A program made the position numbers and the translations under genes. Below the pieces are notes generated by a model, which did not search any database, had not been told where the DNA came from, and saw only the letters and a list, made by a program, of their open reading frames with translations. From assembly GCF_002865645.1 (NCBI RefSeq), contig NW_020194558.1, forward strand, positions 1,268,014 to 1,332,013: DNA of 64,000 bases, read 5' to 3'. Positions 13,323 to 28,984 of this stretch are shown piece by piece (position 1 is the stretch's first letter; every line of letters starts with the position of its first letter). The stretch is from Hyaloscypha bicolor E (taxonomy: Eukaryota; Ascomycota; Leotiomycetes; Helotiales; Hyaloscyphaceae).

Positions 13323-16185
13323 TATAATATTTTAGTTCTAGATATATTTCTCGAAGTTTTTCTAATTAATATATATATATATTTTTTTATTTTCTAATAT
13401 ATTACTAGCCTTATATTTAGGCTAATATCTAAATTTATACTATTTATTAGAAGTTTTAGGCTTAGCTTATTTTCCTTTTTTACTAGATTCTTAATTAATT
13501 ATATTAGCTTTATTAACTTTACTAATAATATTAGTAATAAATTTTATTATATTAATTCTAGTTTTATTAGCTAAATTTAATTAAGTTATTACTAAAATTA
13601 TAATAGAAGCCTATTTTTTAGGCTTATTATAAAAGCCAGAAAAAGATTTATTATTATAATATTCTTTAATAAAAATCCCGAAAATATTAAAAATATATTA
13701 TTTAATTTTAAGATTATTAGTTAATAATAGTTTAAAAACTAATTTTCTAGGTTCCGAAATAGTTTTAATATATTTAAATACTTTAGTAATATCTAATTTA
13801 GTAAATATACTAGTATTTTAATACTTTTTATTTTTAATATATTCTAAAATAGCTTTATTAATTAATTAAATAGCCTTATATATTAAAGCTTTTATTTTAA
13901 AAAAAGAATATAATTTCTTATAAATATTTTTACTAATATTATTATAGATATTATTAATATATTAGCTAAAGGCTTTATTATATAATATAATTCTATTCTA
14001 ATTTTTAGTTTTTAAACTATTTATTATAGTTTTAATTTTATTAAGCTTCTTTTATTTATCTTTAATAATACTTTTAATAATATTCTCAAAATTCCTATTA
14101 TTAGCTTAATAGTTCTTTAGCTTCTCTTTAGTTAATTCTAGTCTAGTTTCGTTTTTAATAAAGGTTTTCTATTTTAAGAGCTTATTATATATATTATTTA
14201 GCTTATAAAAGATATTTATATTAAATTTAGTAATTATAGCTATTTTTTCTAATATTAATAGGCCTTTTATAACTATTTAAGTTTTTTAATATTTTGAATT
14301 TTAATATTATTAATTTATAAACTTTTAATAATATTATAGCTTATAAAAACTAGCTATTATATTTTACTAAATTAAAAAATCTATTCTTTAATTATTTTAT
14401 TATTTTAAAAAAAAATTATATAAATATTATTAATATAATAATTATAAGTTATAGAATTAAAAGTTCTCGAAATTATAAGAATTTCTTTTAAATACTTTCT
14501 AAAATAAAAAATAAATTAGAATAAACTTAAATTATATAAAAGTATATATATATTCGAGTTTTCTTTTTCCTAATAAGGAAATAAAGCTAAAATAGTAATA
14601 TATATAATAGAGAAAATAAATATAATAATTAAATATATTTAAGATAATATAATTATAGAAAATAAAATATAGAATTAAGTTTCTATTATAAAGAAAAATA
14701 CTAATATATATATTTAAAGAAATATAATCTGGGAAATAATTAAAGCAAGTTAAACTAAATAGTAATAATAGAAAAATAAGAAAAGAATATAATAAAAATA
14801 TAATAATAATAATAATATTTAAAATATTAGAATATAAAAGAAAATAATAAAAGATTTATAATATAAATATATTCTAATTTTCTATTTATTTAAAAATAGT
14901 TTTATTAATTCAAAAAATAATATAAAGAAAAAGAAATAATAAAGGAAATATATTAAAGATAAAATATATAAATATATTAAAAATATTAGAAAAATATAAA
15001 ATAAATATTAATAGAAAAGAATTTAAAATAATAGAATTAAAAAATAATTTAAAATAAGATATTATTTCTTTTAAAACTAATTCGTATTTCTTTTAAAAAC
15101 TAATTATAATTATTTAATATTTATTAAAATCGATTTTATATAATAGAAAGCTATTTAGTTAATTAGAACTTTAAAATAATATCTATATTTAAAAAAGTAA
15201 TATTATAGAATTTAGAAGCTATAAAAAATAACTATAAGATAATATAAATAAGATTTATAGTATTATTATTAATTTGAAATAATTAATATTAAAATTAATA
15301 TAGAATATAAAAAAATCAGGTATTTCGAATTAGTATTAAGAATATATAAATCGAAAATATCTTTTTAATTATTTAAATAATATTTAATAATAAGAATTAA
15401 TAAATTATACTAACTTTTTAAAGAAGTAATATATTTTTAATAAAGAAATAGTATTATAATTAGGGAATAAGTTTTATATAAAAGAAGTTTCCTTTATATA
15501 GAAATAGAAATATATAATATATTAATTAATTTTTAATATATACTTTTAAAATAGTAATAATTATATTAAAAAGAAAATAAATTTCCTAGTATAAAATAGG
15601 CTTTAAATAGACAAATCTAGTTTATTTAATATCTAAGAGATTTCTATAATAATATATTATTAAATACTTTTAAAAATAACTATTAGATTTAATAAAAAAA
15701 AAATTCTTTTATAAGGCTTCTAATTAGCTATTTCGTTTATATATAACTTCTAATTAGGAAATTTATTTAAATATTATAAATAAACTTATAATAATAGTTT
15801 AAATTAAGATTAAAATTTATAAGTATTATAATTAAGTTTTAAATTAGTATAAACTATAAAAATAGCTAATAGAAAAGTAAATAAAGCTTTTAAAAAGCTT
15901 CTAGTTTAGTTTTCTTTTCTTTTCTAAAAGTATATTAAAGGCTTTTTTTTATTTTTTATATATTCTAATTATTTAAATTACTAAAATATATTAGAAAGAA
16001 TAATAGTTCGGAATTAAAAGTTTATAAGATAATTTCTTAATTTCTTAATTTCTTAATTATTTTTATATTAAAATAAAAGCTTTATATTTAATTCTTAAGG
16101 CTTTAATAATAGAATCTCTTATTAAAAATACTATTTAGTAAAATATATAATAATAATAATAACTAGATAATAATAAAAAATAAAA

Positions 16186-16312
16186 AACAGTAAAAAATAA
16201 ATAATAGTAAAAAATAAATAATAGTAAAAAATAAATAATAGTAAAAAATAATAATAGTAAAAAATAAATAATAGTAAAAAATAAATAATAGTAAAAAATA
16301 AATAATAATAAA
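16186..16312. repeat. 17-bp minisatellite, about 7 copies
   Basis: The unit AGTAAAAAATAAATAAT repeats with a period of 16-17 bases from about 16188 to 16312. It is AT-only apart from the G in each unit. Confidence 0.85.
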
Positions 16313-19300
16313 ACTCGTTTAATTTCTAGAATAGTAATCTAATAATAATATTTTTTAAAAACTATAAATAATAATTAAAATAAAAAGTATATAAAGAATT
16401 AAAAATAATAAGCTTCTTTTTAGATTAAGAAAAGCTCTTATTATTAGATACTTTTTTTTAGTTTTTTATAAAGGAAATATATTTTACTTTTTTGAATTCT
16501 AGTAACTTTAAAATATATATAATAATATTAGTAGTTTTTTTGATTTTCTAAATACTATTTCGCTTATAATATTCTATAATTACTTTCTTTTCTAATTCTA
16601 TATTTGTTTTAAAATATTTATTTATAAATATATACTTATTATTAATTTTGTTTTTAGGGAAATACCAAAATCTATTTCTTTTAATAAATTATTTAAGTTA
16701 ATTCCTAATATATATTTTCTGAAATATAATATTATTAACCTTTTCTAATATATAATATTCTTTTAATTAATCTATATACTTTACTTTATATAAGCTAAGC
16801 TAGTAATATAATAGCTTTATATTTCTTAACTTATTTTAATTTATTAATTTAATATTATATATAAAAACTAGATTATTTTCGGAAATAGACTTTAAATAAA
16901 TCTAGTAAATAATATTAAATTATTTCTTTCTCTTTCGATATTTTTAGTTCTTTTTTATTTTAGCTTCTTTAATATCTTTATCTCTTATTTATATTTGCTT
17001 TATATATAGTTTTAGAAATATTTCTCTATTATAAACTTTATTTTATTTAAGTATTTTTTAGATTAAAAAGTATATTTCTATAAATAATATAGCTTTTTTA
17101 TTATAAATTATATAAATAAATAAAAATCTAGTTAGTTTATATATAGTAATTTAGTTAATAAATAAAATATATAATAATAAATCTATTTAGGGCTTTTTTT
17201 ATCTATTATAAGTATAATAAGTATTTAAATAATTAATTAATATTCTCTTTTAATTATATTATTATTCTTAGAATTATAAACTAAAATAATAATTCTATTA
17301 ATTTCTAGCTTATTAAATTCCTAAATTACTGTTTTTTTAAATTCCGGTTTACTATTTACTTTAAGCTATTTAAATAAACTATATTTATAAATAATTTCTT
17401 TTTAAATAAATTTAGTAATCTTTTTACTAGTTAGGTTTTTTAAAGGTTTAACTTTAACTTATTCTAAGAAATCGTCTCTAGTAATAATTAATAAATTATA
17501 TCTCTTATAATCTAGTAATTTAATTATATTAATTCCAAAATAATAAAAAACAAATATAGCTTTTATTAGATATAGACCTTTTTCTTATTTTCTTTTACTT
17601 TTATACTAATAGACTTTATAAATACTAATATGTTTTTATATATAGTTATAATAACCTTTTTAGTAATAATAATTAGTTATTAAATAAAAAATATTTTCTT
17701 TTCTAATATATCTAATTTTATTATATAGCTTTTTAATAATAATTTCTCTTTATTTTTAATTATTAATAATGAGCCAAAATAGATATATTTTAAATATAAC
17801 TCTTTATAATAATTAATCCCTTATATTATAATTTAAAGCTTCTTTATTTAATTTTCGAAACTCGGTTCTAAATATTTTTTCTAATCTAGAAAATATTATA
17901 AGATATTATATAATATTCTAATATTATTTGAAATAGCTATTATCTAAGAAATCTAATAAAATAATTAGATTATTAAATAAAATATAAGAATTAATATTAT
18001 TATTTATTATTTTACTAGGAATTATATATAAAAGGCTATAGCCTTTATTATATAACTTCCGGATATTATTATTTTTTAATATTACTAATTTATTTCCAGA
18101 TATAATAGGGCTTTAATTATTAATTTCTAGTAATTAGATATTATTATTCAAATATCTAATAAAAGTTTTAGAAATCTAATTCCTTAAAATAATATTATAT
18201 AATTAAATAGGAACTATTTCTTTTAATTAAATTTTTTATTTAATAAATATTATTCTAATAGTATTAAGTTCTATTACTAATTATTTATTAATATTCTTAT
18301 TATCTTTAATATTATTTTCTTATTATAGGTATTTTAATAATCTATTAATAATAATATATTTGATTTTAAAGTTAAATAATTAAATTTATATTAGCTAATA
18401 AATAATTAGAGTTTTAGAAAGGTTTATAGCTATTTTATTTAATTATATATCGCGTATATTAGTATCTAGCTTAAGAATAAAATAAACTTTATATAATTAG
18501 AATTATATTTTCTATAGATATTTTATTAGTCCTTAATATTTTCTTTTAGTAATATTATATTTTTATTTAGTATTATTTTAAATTCCAGATTTAAATTAAA
18601 TAATTTTCTTTTTTTTTTGTTATTATATTAACTAAAAGTTCTATTTTATTTATTTAGGCTAATATTTATTACTAATATAATTATTCTCTAATTTTCTAAT
18701 AAATTATAATATAATTTATAGAATATTAAAATAATAATAAGCTTTTTTTTTTAAATAATTTATATAATTTATATTTATTTATTAAATAATAAATAGTTTT
18801 AGAAATAATTATAAAGCCTTTAATTTAAATAATAATTTTAATAAATATTTTACTTTTAATTATATTATTATAATATTTCTATTTTAAAATCTTAGTAATT
18901 TCTAAACTTAAAAGGCTTCTTTTAAGTATTCTATAAATAAAGCTAATAATAACTATATTATTATAATAGAATTATAATTTTTCTCTAATATTAGTTCTAG
19001 CTTATTTAATTCTATCTAAGGTTATATCTAGATTTTAAAAATATTTAAATATAAAATATTAAATATTAAATAAAATAAGCTATTTATTATAGTTTATATA
19101 AGGTTCTTTTACTTTAATATTATTAATAAATAATATAGCGATTTTGGGAAATAGATTTTCTAAAATAATTTATATAAATTATATAATAGAATTAGTAGCT
19201 TTCTAAGATAATATAATTATTTTTAATAGCTCTAAAAGTATTATAAATATAGTCAAATTTCTATTATAAATATCTAGTATAATTTAATTATATTTAAAGA

Positions 19301-22198
19301 AAAAATTAATTAGAGAAATATAAATATATCTAGTAAACTTCTTTAAGATCTTATTAGTAAATAGAAATAGATTAATATCTTATAGAATTATTAAATTCAT
19401 TTTTATAGTAGTATTAATTAGTTTATAAGTTCTAGTAATTTTTTTTATAACTAAAAACTATAAATTCCGGTAAAGTTTATTATATTTCTTAAGAACTTTA
19501 TAATTTAAATATTTTAATAATATTTTTACTATTATTAATACTAGAACTTTAAAATATAGAAAATTCTTCTTTTATTAGGCTTTATATTTAATAATCTTAA
19601 TTAAAATAAGTAAACTAATATTTTTATAAACTTTTTCTATTTCTTTTTAATTAAATATAATTATTAATTCTCGAAATATAACTAGTTTTTTTTAGAGCTA
19701 ATTACTAATATATAATTATTTAAAACACTTCGAAATAAGTTATAAATCTTTTAGAATAGCTAATATTTTTAATAAAAAATAATTCTTATATTTCCTAATA
19801 TATTTCTATAAATATTTTCTAGTTTTAGATCTTTTAAACTAGTCCGGACATTTATTAGAGCCTTTTCTAGTTCTATTATTAATATTTACTAATTAAATCT
19901 TTTTATTCTTTATCTTATATATTTCTATAACTAGAAATAAACTATAGTTATTATTTTTATTCTTAAGAGCTATAGCTATTTTCTCTAGTATTATTTTTAT
20001 CTAATCTCCGGAATTTATAACCTTTCTATTTAGCTCTTTCTTATTTAGGTATAAAAAGTGCCTTTTTATCCGGTATTCTAAAGTACTTTTTTTAAGCTTT
20101 TATATATTTCAGAATTCTTTCTAGTTTTAGGTTCTAGGTTTTATAGCTTTAAAAATATATTTCTTTATTATTAGAAAATACTATTTTATTTAATGCTCTT
20201 TTTGTTTTCTTTTCTATTAAATCCAGAACTACTTTTAATAATATTTTAATTAGAGTCTTTTCTATTTTAGTTTCTTTAAAAATATTATTAAATTTCTAAA
20301 TTTCTAAATCCAAAATAAAAGAATTTATAAAAAATCCTAGTATTTTGCTATTTCTCTTAATATTACTACTAGTTATAATACTAGACTTTATTTTTTCTTT
20401 TTCTTTTTTATTTCCGGTTTCGTATTATTTAATTTCTTAATTTTAGGAATTTAGTATTTTTAAACTATTATTTTCTTTATTTACCGGTATTCTTTAAAAA
20501 TAAAATAATTATAATAATATAAGTATTTTAATTATTTTTAGAATTAGTAAATCTTTTATTTTATAAACTATTATTTCTATATATAACATTTATTTTTATT
20601 TTTACTAAAAATAATTAACTAAATAAGATTTTTAGAGTTTTTTTTAATTAGAAAAAACATATTTTTATATTTTATTTTATTAGTAATCTTAGCTTTAAAT
20701 TATATTATTTCTTTATATTTAATATTTTCTTATAATTCTTAAAGTACGAATTAGAAATATAAAAATTATATAATATATTTATAAACTAATAATATCCGAA
20801 TATTAATACTATTATTTTTAAATTAAATAATTCTATTAATATTAGATATCTAAACTAGTATTTCTAATTCTTTAAATATTCTATTTATTATATAAACTAT
20901 AACTATTAGTTTTCTAAATTTTCTAATATATATAATTATATTTAATATAATAGTATTTCTTATTTATAAAATAATAAAATAATAAATATTATTCTTAATT
21001 TATTAGTTTTAAAATATAATAGCTAGATTTAGTATTTCTAAAATATTAATAAATATTTTTATTTTCTTTTAAATTTTTAGAAATAAAATAATTACTTTTT
21101 TTAGTAATTTTATTAAAATATTATTAATTTTAGAAGTCTTATATTTATTATAATTAAGAATATACTAGATTTCTAATTCATTTTATTTATTTCCAGAAAT
21201 ATTAATATTTATATTTTTAGCTAAACTATTTCCTTATTTATTATTTTTTAAAATAGTATTTTTCTAGTCTCTTATATAAAATAGCTTTTTTCTTAGCTCT
21301 AGTTCGTTTTCGGAAAACCTTTTTAACTATTTCTTTTTCTTTTTTCTTTTTCTTTAATAAGAAACCCGTTATAGTATTAATAGAAATACTATTTATAGCT
21401 AAATTTTAATATTATTTATTAATTCCAGAACTTAAAATGTTAGTAATTTCAATATACTTTTTTCTAAAATAAAATAGTTATTTAGATTCCCTAAATATAA
21501 TTTATTTACTTTTATATATAAATTCCGGTTAGCTAGTTTCCTTATTTCTTTCTTATCTAATAAATTAGATATTCTTTATTACTTTTTAGATATTTTTAAA
21601 TTATACTTTTAAATTATAATTAAATTCTCTTTTTCGGATTTAGAAAATAATTTAATTAAATTACTAGTATTTACTAATAAAGAAAAAGAAAATACTTTTT
21701 TATTTAGACTTATATAAGCCTCTATATTATATTTTATTAAATTAGTAAATATATTTATAATTTATAAGTTCTTTTATTAGTAAATAATAGAATTAAAAAA
21801 TATAAATATATTCTGAATTAATATTATTATTATTATTTTTACTATAATATTTATAATAAATTTATTCTTTTAATTCTAGATTTATATTATAGACTATATT
21901 AATTTAAGTAATATTCTCTAATTATATTTGAGATTAATTTCTTCTAAAATATAATTATTTAAATTCTTTATTTATTTTAGCTTATTTACTATAGCTATTA
22001 TAGTATTTTTTATAATGTTTATTATATTTTCTAATATATATTTTCTAAAAACTCGAATTATATTTTTTAGACTATTAATACTATTATTCTTATTATAATT
22101 AGCTAAATTATATAAATAGATTACAAATATTCTTTAAATTATAATAGTAATAAATAATTTTTCTAGGCTTTTTATTAGCTAGTTAATATTATAATTCC

Positions 22199-22426
22199 CA
22201 GATATCTTTTAGATATATATAATACGGCTACTTTATTAAAGAAATATACTTGAAATATATTAGAAATATTTAAAAGGCTAAGTTTCTTTAAAACTAGTAT
22301 ATTATAAGATATATATATTTCTTTATAATCTTCTATATTCTAGTTTTTTCTTTCTTAGCTTTAAATCGTTTTTATAAGAGATCTTCTATCTTGCTTTTTA
22401 AGTCCTAAATACTATATCTATAATAG
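22199..22426 (+). repeat. 5' LTR of Gypsy A
   Basis: About 228 bp, starting near CAGATATCTTTTAGATATAT and ending near ACTATATCTATAATA. It aligns along its length with 28192-28417 and, in reverse complement, with 61082-61343. Confidence 0.8.
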
Positions 22427-25400
22427 TATTTAAAGTTTATTTCCTTTAATTCTATAAAGAATTTCAAATAAACTAATTTAGAACTATTAGAAATATAAGT
22501 ACTACTAAGATAATAGAACCTTAGAAATACAAGTAATAGATTTTAGAATAATAAAAGCAAAAAGCTTTAGAATTCTTAAAGAAATCAGATATTTATATCT
22601 TTATAAATATATACTAATAATATATTAGAAATCTTTCCGAAAACCCGAAAATTAAAGAATCTCGAATAAAGGCTACTTTTTAATTAAGTCCTAGAATAAT
22701 AGATATTTATAGGCTAGTAATTTAACTATTACCCTTAAGCTTTATTTTATAACCTTATAAGTTCTATATATATACTAGTAATAAGATTACTAGAAAGAAT
22801 ATAATAGAGAAAAAATATAATAGATTAATTTCCCAGAATATTATATAATCCGGAATAATAATAATTTTTTCTAAGGCTTTTATTAGTTCAGATTATTCTA
22901 TTAGTAGCCCTTTCTAAACTAAATATCCTATTAATATTTCTGGAAGTTTTTTAGATAAATTTATAAAGAAAGAGGCTTTCTTTTTTATTAAAAAGCTCCT
23001 ATATACTAATTAGCTTATTATTATTAAAGAACTATATAAATAGACTAAGAAAGCTAATTACTTGCTTTCAGATATTAATTTAATTATTACTAGCTATTAG
23101 GAAAATCTCAAAAAGGCTATTTTATATAAAATAAGTTATAAAGATATTAAGAGCCTTTTCGAGAATACTAAGCTCTATAATATTAAACTCGAGAATAATA
23201 TTAAATACTATATAGCTATAGTAAATTGGCTTATAATAGCTCTAGCTATTTCTACTTTATTTGTTTTTACTATTCCCGTAATTCCGGCTATTTTAAACTC
23301 TTTTTAAAAGAATTTCGAACTATTTTCTATTTATTTCCGTTTAGAATTCTCTATATCTTATACTTTTTTTTTAGAAATACTAGAATTACTAAACTTCTAG
23401 ATCTAACTCTTTTTACTAGAAATTATACTATCTTTAATAACTAGCTAGTTTAAATTAAAAATAAGCTATAAAGAAATACTAATTTATATTTCTTAAAGAA
23501 TCTCAAGATTATTTATATTTCTAGTAAACTTATAGATAATACTCTTGCCTTAATAAACTCTTATATAAATAAAAATAGCCCGAATTAGTATTATTAGTTC
23601 TTAAAGTTATATTTCTATCTAAAAAAGCTATATTCTAATTCTAATAAGATATAGAATATTTATTATAACTTTAGTAAGCTTTAAATATATTCTAGTTAAG
23701 TATTTTAGAAATTCTATATTCTTTTCTTATAACTATTTATAGAAGGCAATATTAGTTTTTAAAATATTAAATATAAATTAAATAAGAAACTTTTACTAAA
23801 GCTCTAGAAATTAATATATATTATAATAATTCTTTTATTAATACTATTTGCTTTACTTAATACTATATTACTAATAATTAGTAAATTGAGGCTATATATA
23901 AGAAAACTAAAGAATATAAAAAAACAAGAGCTATTTTAGCTAAATATACTTCTAGTACTATATTCTTTTATATTTCTAAAAAGTATATTTCTAAAAAGAA
24001 ACTCAAGAAACCTATATTAACTGCTTTTATTAAGTATATATTCCCTTATAAATATAAGTAATATCTTGTAAAAACTAAAGATCTTTTAATTATTAAATAT
24101 TTTAACTATAACGAGTTTGGCTACTATATTAAATACTATCTAATTAGATATAATAAGGAAACTAAGATAGCTTTTTCTAGAATTAAATTAGGCTTAGTTC
24201 CTATTTTATTAAAGTATCTAATTCCTATTTTAGTAAAATATTTAAAGGATTTAAGCTCTAATTCTAGTATAAAACCGAAAAACAAATATCTCTAAAAAAA
24301 AGTCTTTACTTTAGAGGCTTATAATATAAATTTAATAGAAATTAATTTGATTTATCTAATAAGAAGAAATACTTTTATAATATTTTATATTATTAGTATA
24401 AATAAATTAGAAATCAAGTCTTTTTCCCTTATTAATACTAGAGCTAATAGTTATACTTTTATTAATATAAAGCTTATTTAATTTATAGAGTAATTTCTAG
24501 AAATAGAACTATAATTCCTTTTCTTATTCTATATTATATACGGGTTTAATAGAAAGCTAGCTAAGTTTACTAAAAAAAAAATATATATAGAAGTTTTATT
24601 TCTAATTAATAAATAAAGTATTAATATATCTATAATTATTCTAAATCTTAGAAATTATAATATTATTCTTAATAGAAAATGGGCTATATATATTAATATT
24701 CTAATTAATTATAGAAAATATAGGCTTATATAACTAAAGAATAAGCCTAAATTTATATAATTTAATTATATTATTAGTATTTCTTAGTAATAGCTAAAGA
24801 AATAGAAAAAAATTCTTAATAAAAAGCAAATATTAAATCTAGCTATTTTTATTTTTATAATATTTAATTATATAACTAAGAGAAAAAATAATATTATTAG
24901 TTAAATCTCTATTTATAAGATTAATAAAAAACTTAAAGCTCGGGGAAAAAAAGCTATTTCTAGCCTAGGGAATTAATAACTAGAAGAAATAAAGCTTTAA
25001 TAGCTCTAGAGAATATTATTTCCGGAATTTAAGAAATATACTTCTATTTTCTTTAAGAAAGAATCTAATATTCTTTCTTTTTATAAATTATATAATTATA
25101 AGATTTAGATTAAAGGCCTAAAGGAAACTAAAATATTAAATACTAATCTCTCTAGTAATAATCTATTTAAGAGCTTCTAGAAATCAAGTATTTCTTAGAA
25201 AATAATCTAGCTAAAGGCTTTATTAAAGCTAGTTAAGCTTCTTTTACTTTACTAGTTCTTTTTATAAAAAAAGCAAATAGAGGTTTATACTTTTATATTA
25301 ATTTCTACTATATAAATAATATACTTTTTAAATATTTAGATTACTTTTATATAATATATTTTAATAATATTCTTATTTATTTAAAGAATCTAATAAAGTA

Positions 25401-28191
25401 TAAATAGTATATATAAAAAGTACTAAACCGCTTATATTTTACTAGCCTTTAAATAAATATTAAGAAATCGGAATTTAAGATTATATATATAAAATACTTG
25501 GGCTTTATTATTTCTATATCTATTATTAAAGTAAATTCTAATAAAATCGAAATAATATATAATTAGTAATTCCTAAAAATAGTTAAGAATATATAGTTCT
25601 TTTCGGCTTTTATAATTTCTATAAATACTTTATTAAAAAATATAAACGAATTACTAGATATCTTATTTTATTTATAAAAAAGAGTATTTCTTTTAAATAG
25701 TCTAAATAATATTAAGAGACTTTTAATTATTTAAAGAAAGCTATAATTTCTATTCTAATACTATAATACTATAATCTAGATTTACTTATAATAATAGAAA
25801 TAAATATATCTAAAAAAAGTAATTACTGGCCTACTTTTTTAATAGAATCTAGAAATAGGTCTTTAGTATCCTATAGCTTATTTTTCTAAAACTATATTTC
25901 TAATAAAGCTTAATTATAATATATATAATAAAGAAATACTTATTATAATACAAGTATTAGAAAAATAGAAAACTAAGCTAAAGAACTTTTAAAATACTTC
26001 CTTTAAAGTTTATTCTAATTATTATATTTTAGAATACTTTATAATTATTAAAAAGCTCTTTTTTTTAATAAGCTAGATAGGCTAAGCTTTTATTTTACTA
26101 TTACTTTAAGTTTATATATTATTCTAGAAAATCAAATAAATAAATAAATACTTTATTATAAAAATAAAATAAAGTAAATACTTAGGGCCAGATTAAAAAG
26201 AAATTATAAACTCAAGTATTTCTTTTTAGAAATAATATTAATTCGAAGATTATTTATAACTTATAGCTTATAGTAATACTTTATAAAATATACTTATTTA
26301 ATGAGGAATTCGGCCCTAAAAACTAAATATATACTAAAGACTTTCCGAAAGAATATATTTCTATTAGAGATATAATTCTCCTAGAAAAAGATATTCTTTT
26401 AGAAGCTTTACTAGTAGACTTTACTATAATTGCTTTTATAGAAGTACTATTAGAAGCTTCTATTAAATATAATAGCTTATAACTTATAAATAAAATTCTA
26501 TAAAATAATTATATATTACCGGATTTAAAAAGCTATATATAATAGCTTAAGCTAAAAGTAATATCTGAATATTATAAGATAGTTTCCTTTTATATTATAA
26601 AAGACTTTATATTATAAAGAATAAAATAACTCCCGAACTACTTTTATAAATTACTCTAATTCGGAAAATATATAATAAATTTCTTTTTAGATATCCTAAA
26701 TATATAAAGCTCTATTAGCTATTAAAGAAGTAATATTACTAGATATTTATAAGCAAGAATATTAATTAATACTATAGTAATTACTATATTTATAAAAGAT
26801 TATATATATCTAGAAATAAAAGGCTTAATTTGCTTTATTTTTTTCTAGTTTCTAATTACTTCTAATAATATATTATTATAAATTTTAAAAGCTATTTAGA
26901 AGATAAATTAGGCTATAATAAAATTATTATATTCGTAAATTACCTGTCTAAATACCTAATTATAATTCCTATATAAAATATAATTATAACTAAGTAACTA
27001 GTACTTCTATTTTTATTTTATATAATATACTAAATAGATATTTTAGAAATAATTATATTATATTAAAGACTTTAATTTATATCCGATTTTTGAAGCGAAT
27101 TCTATATAAGAATTAATATAAAGCTCAAATCCTTAATAGCTAATTACTTTTAAATAAATAAATAAATAAATAGAGATTATTAATTAGTATTTTAATTAGA
27201 AATTATATTTATATATTAATTATTACTAGAATAACTAAAATAAATAGATTACTATAATTAATTATTAATAAGTCTTTCTTTAATACGAAACTATTAGCCA
27301 GTTTCTATTTATAATAAAAAAGATTTATAAGCCTTATATCTTTCTAGACTAGAACTTTTCTATTAAGGCTAGCTTATTTAAAGAAAAGCTAAATAGAGAT
27401 AAAGCTAAAGTATTAGTAAATTAATTATATAAATTATAATAACTTACTTAAAGTTATATAAAGTAAATATAGAAATAATATATAGTATAAGCTAATAAAT
27501 ATTACTATTTAATTAATTTCAAAGTCAGAAATAAAGTATAAGTTATTATAAAGTACTAGAAATCTAATTATTTAAGCCAGAAGCTAAAGAACTAAATAGA
27601 AGACCTATTTGAGATTTTGGAATAATATAGCTATTTATTTCTCTTAAAGCTACCGGAAGCCATAAAAATATATCTAGTTTTTTATATAAAGAAGTTATAA
27701 AAGAACTTCCAGAATTCTTTACTAGATTAAATAAATCCGGAACTACTTCTATTAATACTAGAGAATAGTAAATAAGAATATAGTATTAAATAGGTTATTA
27801 TAATTAAGCTAGTAAGAAATAAACTAAAGTATAGAATTTAGTAAATTAGTTAGAATAAGAATCTAGTATAGTATTTAGCTTTAGTACTAAATAATAGCCT
27901 TCTGGTTTTATAAAGCTTCTATAATAATAATATTAATATATTAGAACTTTTATAAAACCTGTAATATTAGCTAGACTATATAAAGAATAATATTTATCTA
28001 GAACTATATAGAAATAATAATAAATTCTTTTAAGTTATATATTAAAGGCACTTGCCTTTTATATATAATATTTATATTCGAGATATTAGTTTATTTTAGA
28101 AAGGAAAATAGTATGAAATTAAATGAATTAATAGCTTTTATAAAGCTTAGAAATAAGCTTATTTTAAAGAAAGAAATAATATTATAATTTT

Positions 28192-28417
28192 CAGATGCCT
28201 TCTAGATATATATAATATAACTACTTTATTAGAAAAGTATATTTGAAATATATTAGAGATATTTAGAAAGCTAAGCTCTTTTGGAACTAGTATACTATAA
28301 GATATATATATTTCCTTATAGCCTCTTATATTCTAGTTTTCTTTTTTTTAGCTTTAAATTATTTTTATAAGAGATTTTCTATCTTGCTTTTTAAGCCCTA
28401 ATACTATATCTATAATA
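28192..28417 (+). repeat. 3' LTR of Gypsy A
   Basis: Second LTR copy, with scattered transition differences from the 5' copy. Shared landmarks are ATCTTGCTTTTTAAG and the A/T-run TATTATAAGATATATATATT-like block. The exact ends and the target duplication cannot be fixed because both flanks are AT-rich. Confidence 0.8.
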
Positions 28418-28984
28418 ATTAATATTATTTCTCTTGGATTTACTACTTTTAATAAGCTTTATATAATTAGCTATAGGCTAGGTTTTTTTATTACTAATAT
28501 TTATAATAGCTTTAGGAAATATAATAAAAGAAATTAGTAAAAAATAATTATTTTTTAATTTAGGAATTATATTATAAATTATTATATTTAAGTATTTTTA
28601 TTTAAATCTAGATATATTTAAATTATTAGTAATATTAAAATAGTATTTCTTTTTTTATATTAATAGAATATTACTATTTTCTAATATATTTTATTATATT
28701 TATAAATAGAAATATTTATAGGCTTAAAGTTTATATTCTTAAAAATATAATCTTTTATTAAAATAAATAATTTTATTTATTTCTTTTCTTTTTAGTAATT
28801 TTTTTAATACTTTATTAAATATATTAATATAAGACTTAAAAGAAATTCATTTATTCTAGGCTTATATAATAATTTAATTAAAAAAGTTATAGCTAATTTT
28901 AAGTATTTTCTAGTTATACTTTCGGAATTTCTTTAATAAAGCCTTAAAGAATTTAGTTTCCTAATAATTTCCTGAATTATTAGT

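Larger units (their letters stand above)
22199..28417 (+). mobile_element. Gypsy-type LTR retrotransposon A, RIP-inactivated
   Basis: Direct repeats of about 228 bp at 22199-22426 and 28192-28417 are the LTRs. Between them, on the plus strand, lie in correct Gypsy order: a gag region; a CCHC-like knuckle at 24098-24139, with the Cys and His positions now read as Tyr; a protease-like block near 24428-24470 (LINTRANSYTFIN, where the family has a D-T-G-A core); an RT block with YFNNILIY near 25365-25390, where the family has YxDD; an RNase H-like region; a zinc-binding/integrase region (about 26640-27250) with an SDF*SEF block; and a C-terminal part. Every altered position fits C-to-T or G-to-A change. 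Many stops; not functional. Element length is about 6.2 kb. Confidence 0.85.

Noticed and set aside
23226..23444. 72-aa open frame as a gene
   Set aside because: It lies in the gag part of Gypsy A, is Phe/Tyr/Leu-rich as expected of random AT-rich DNA, and has no motif.
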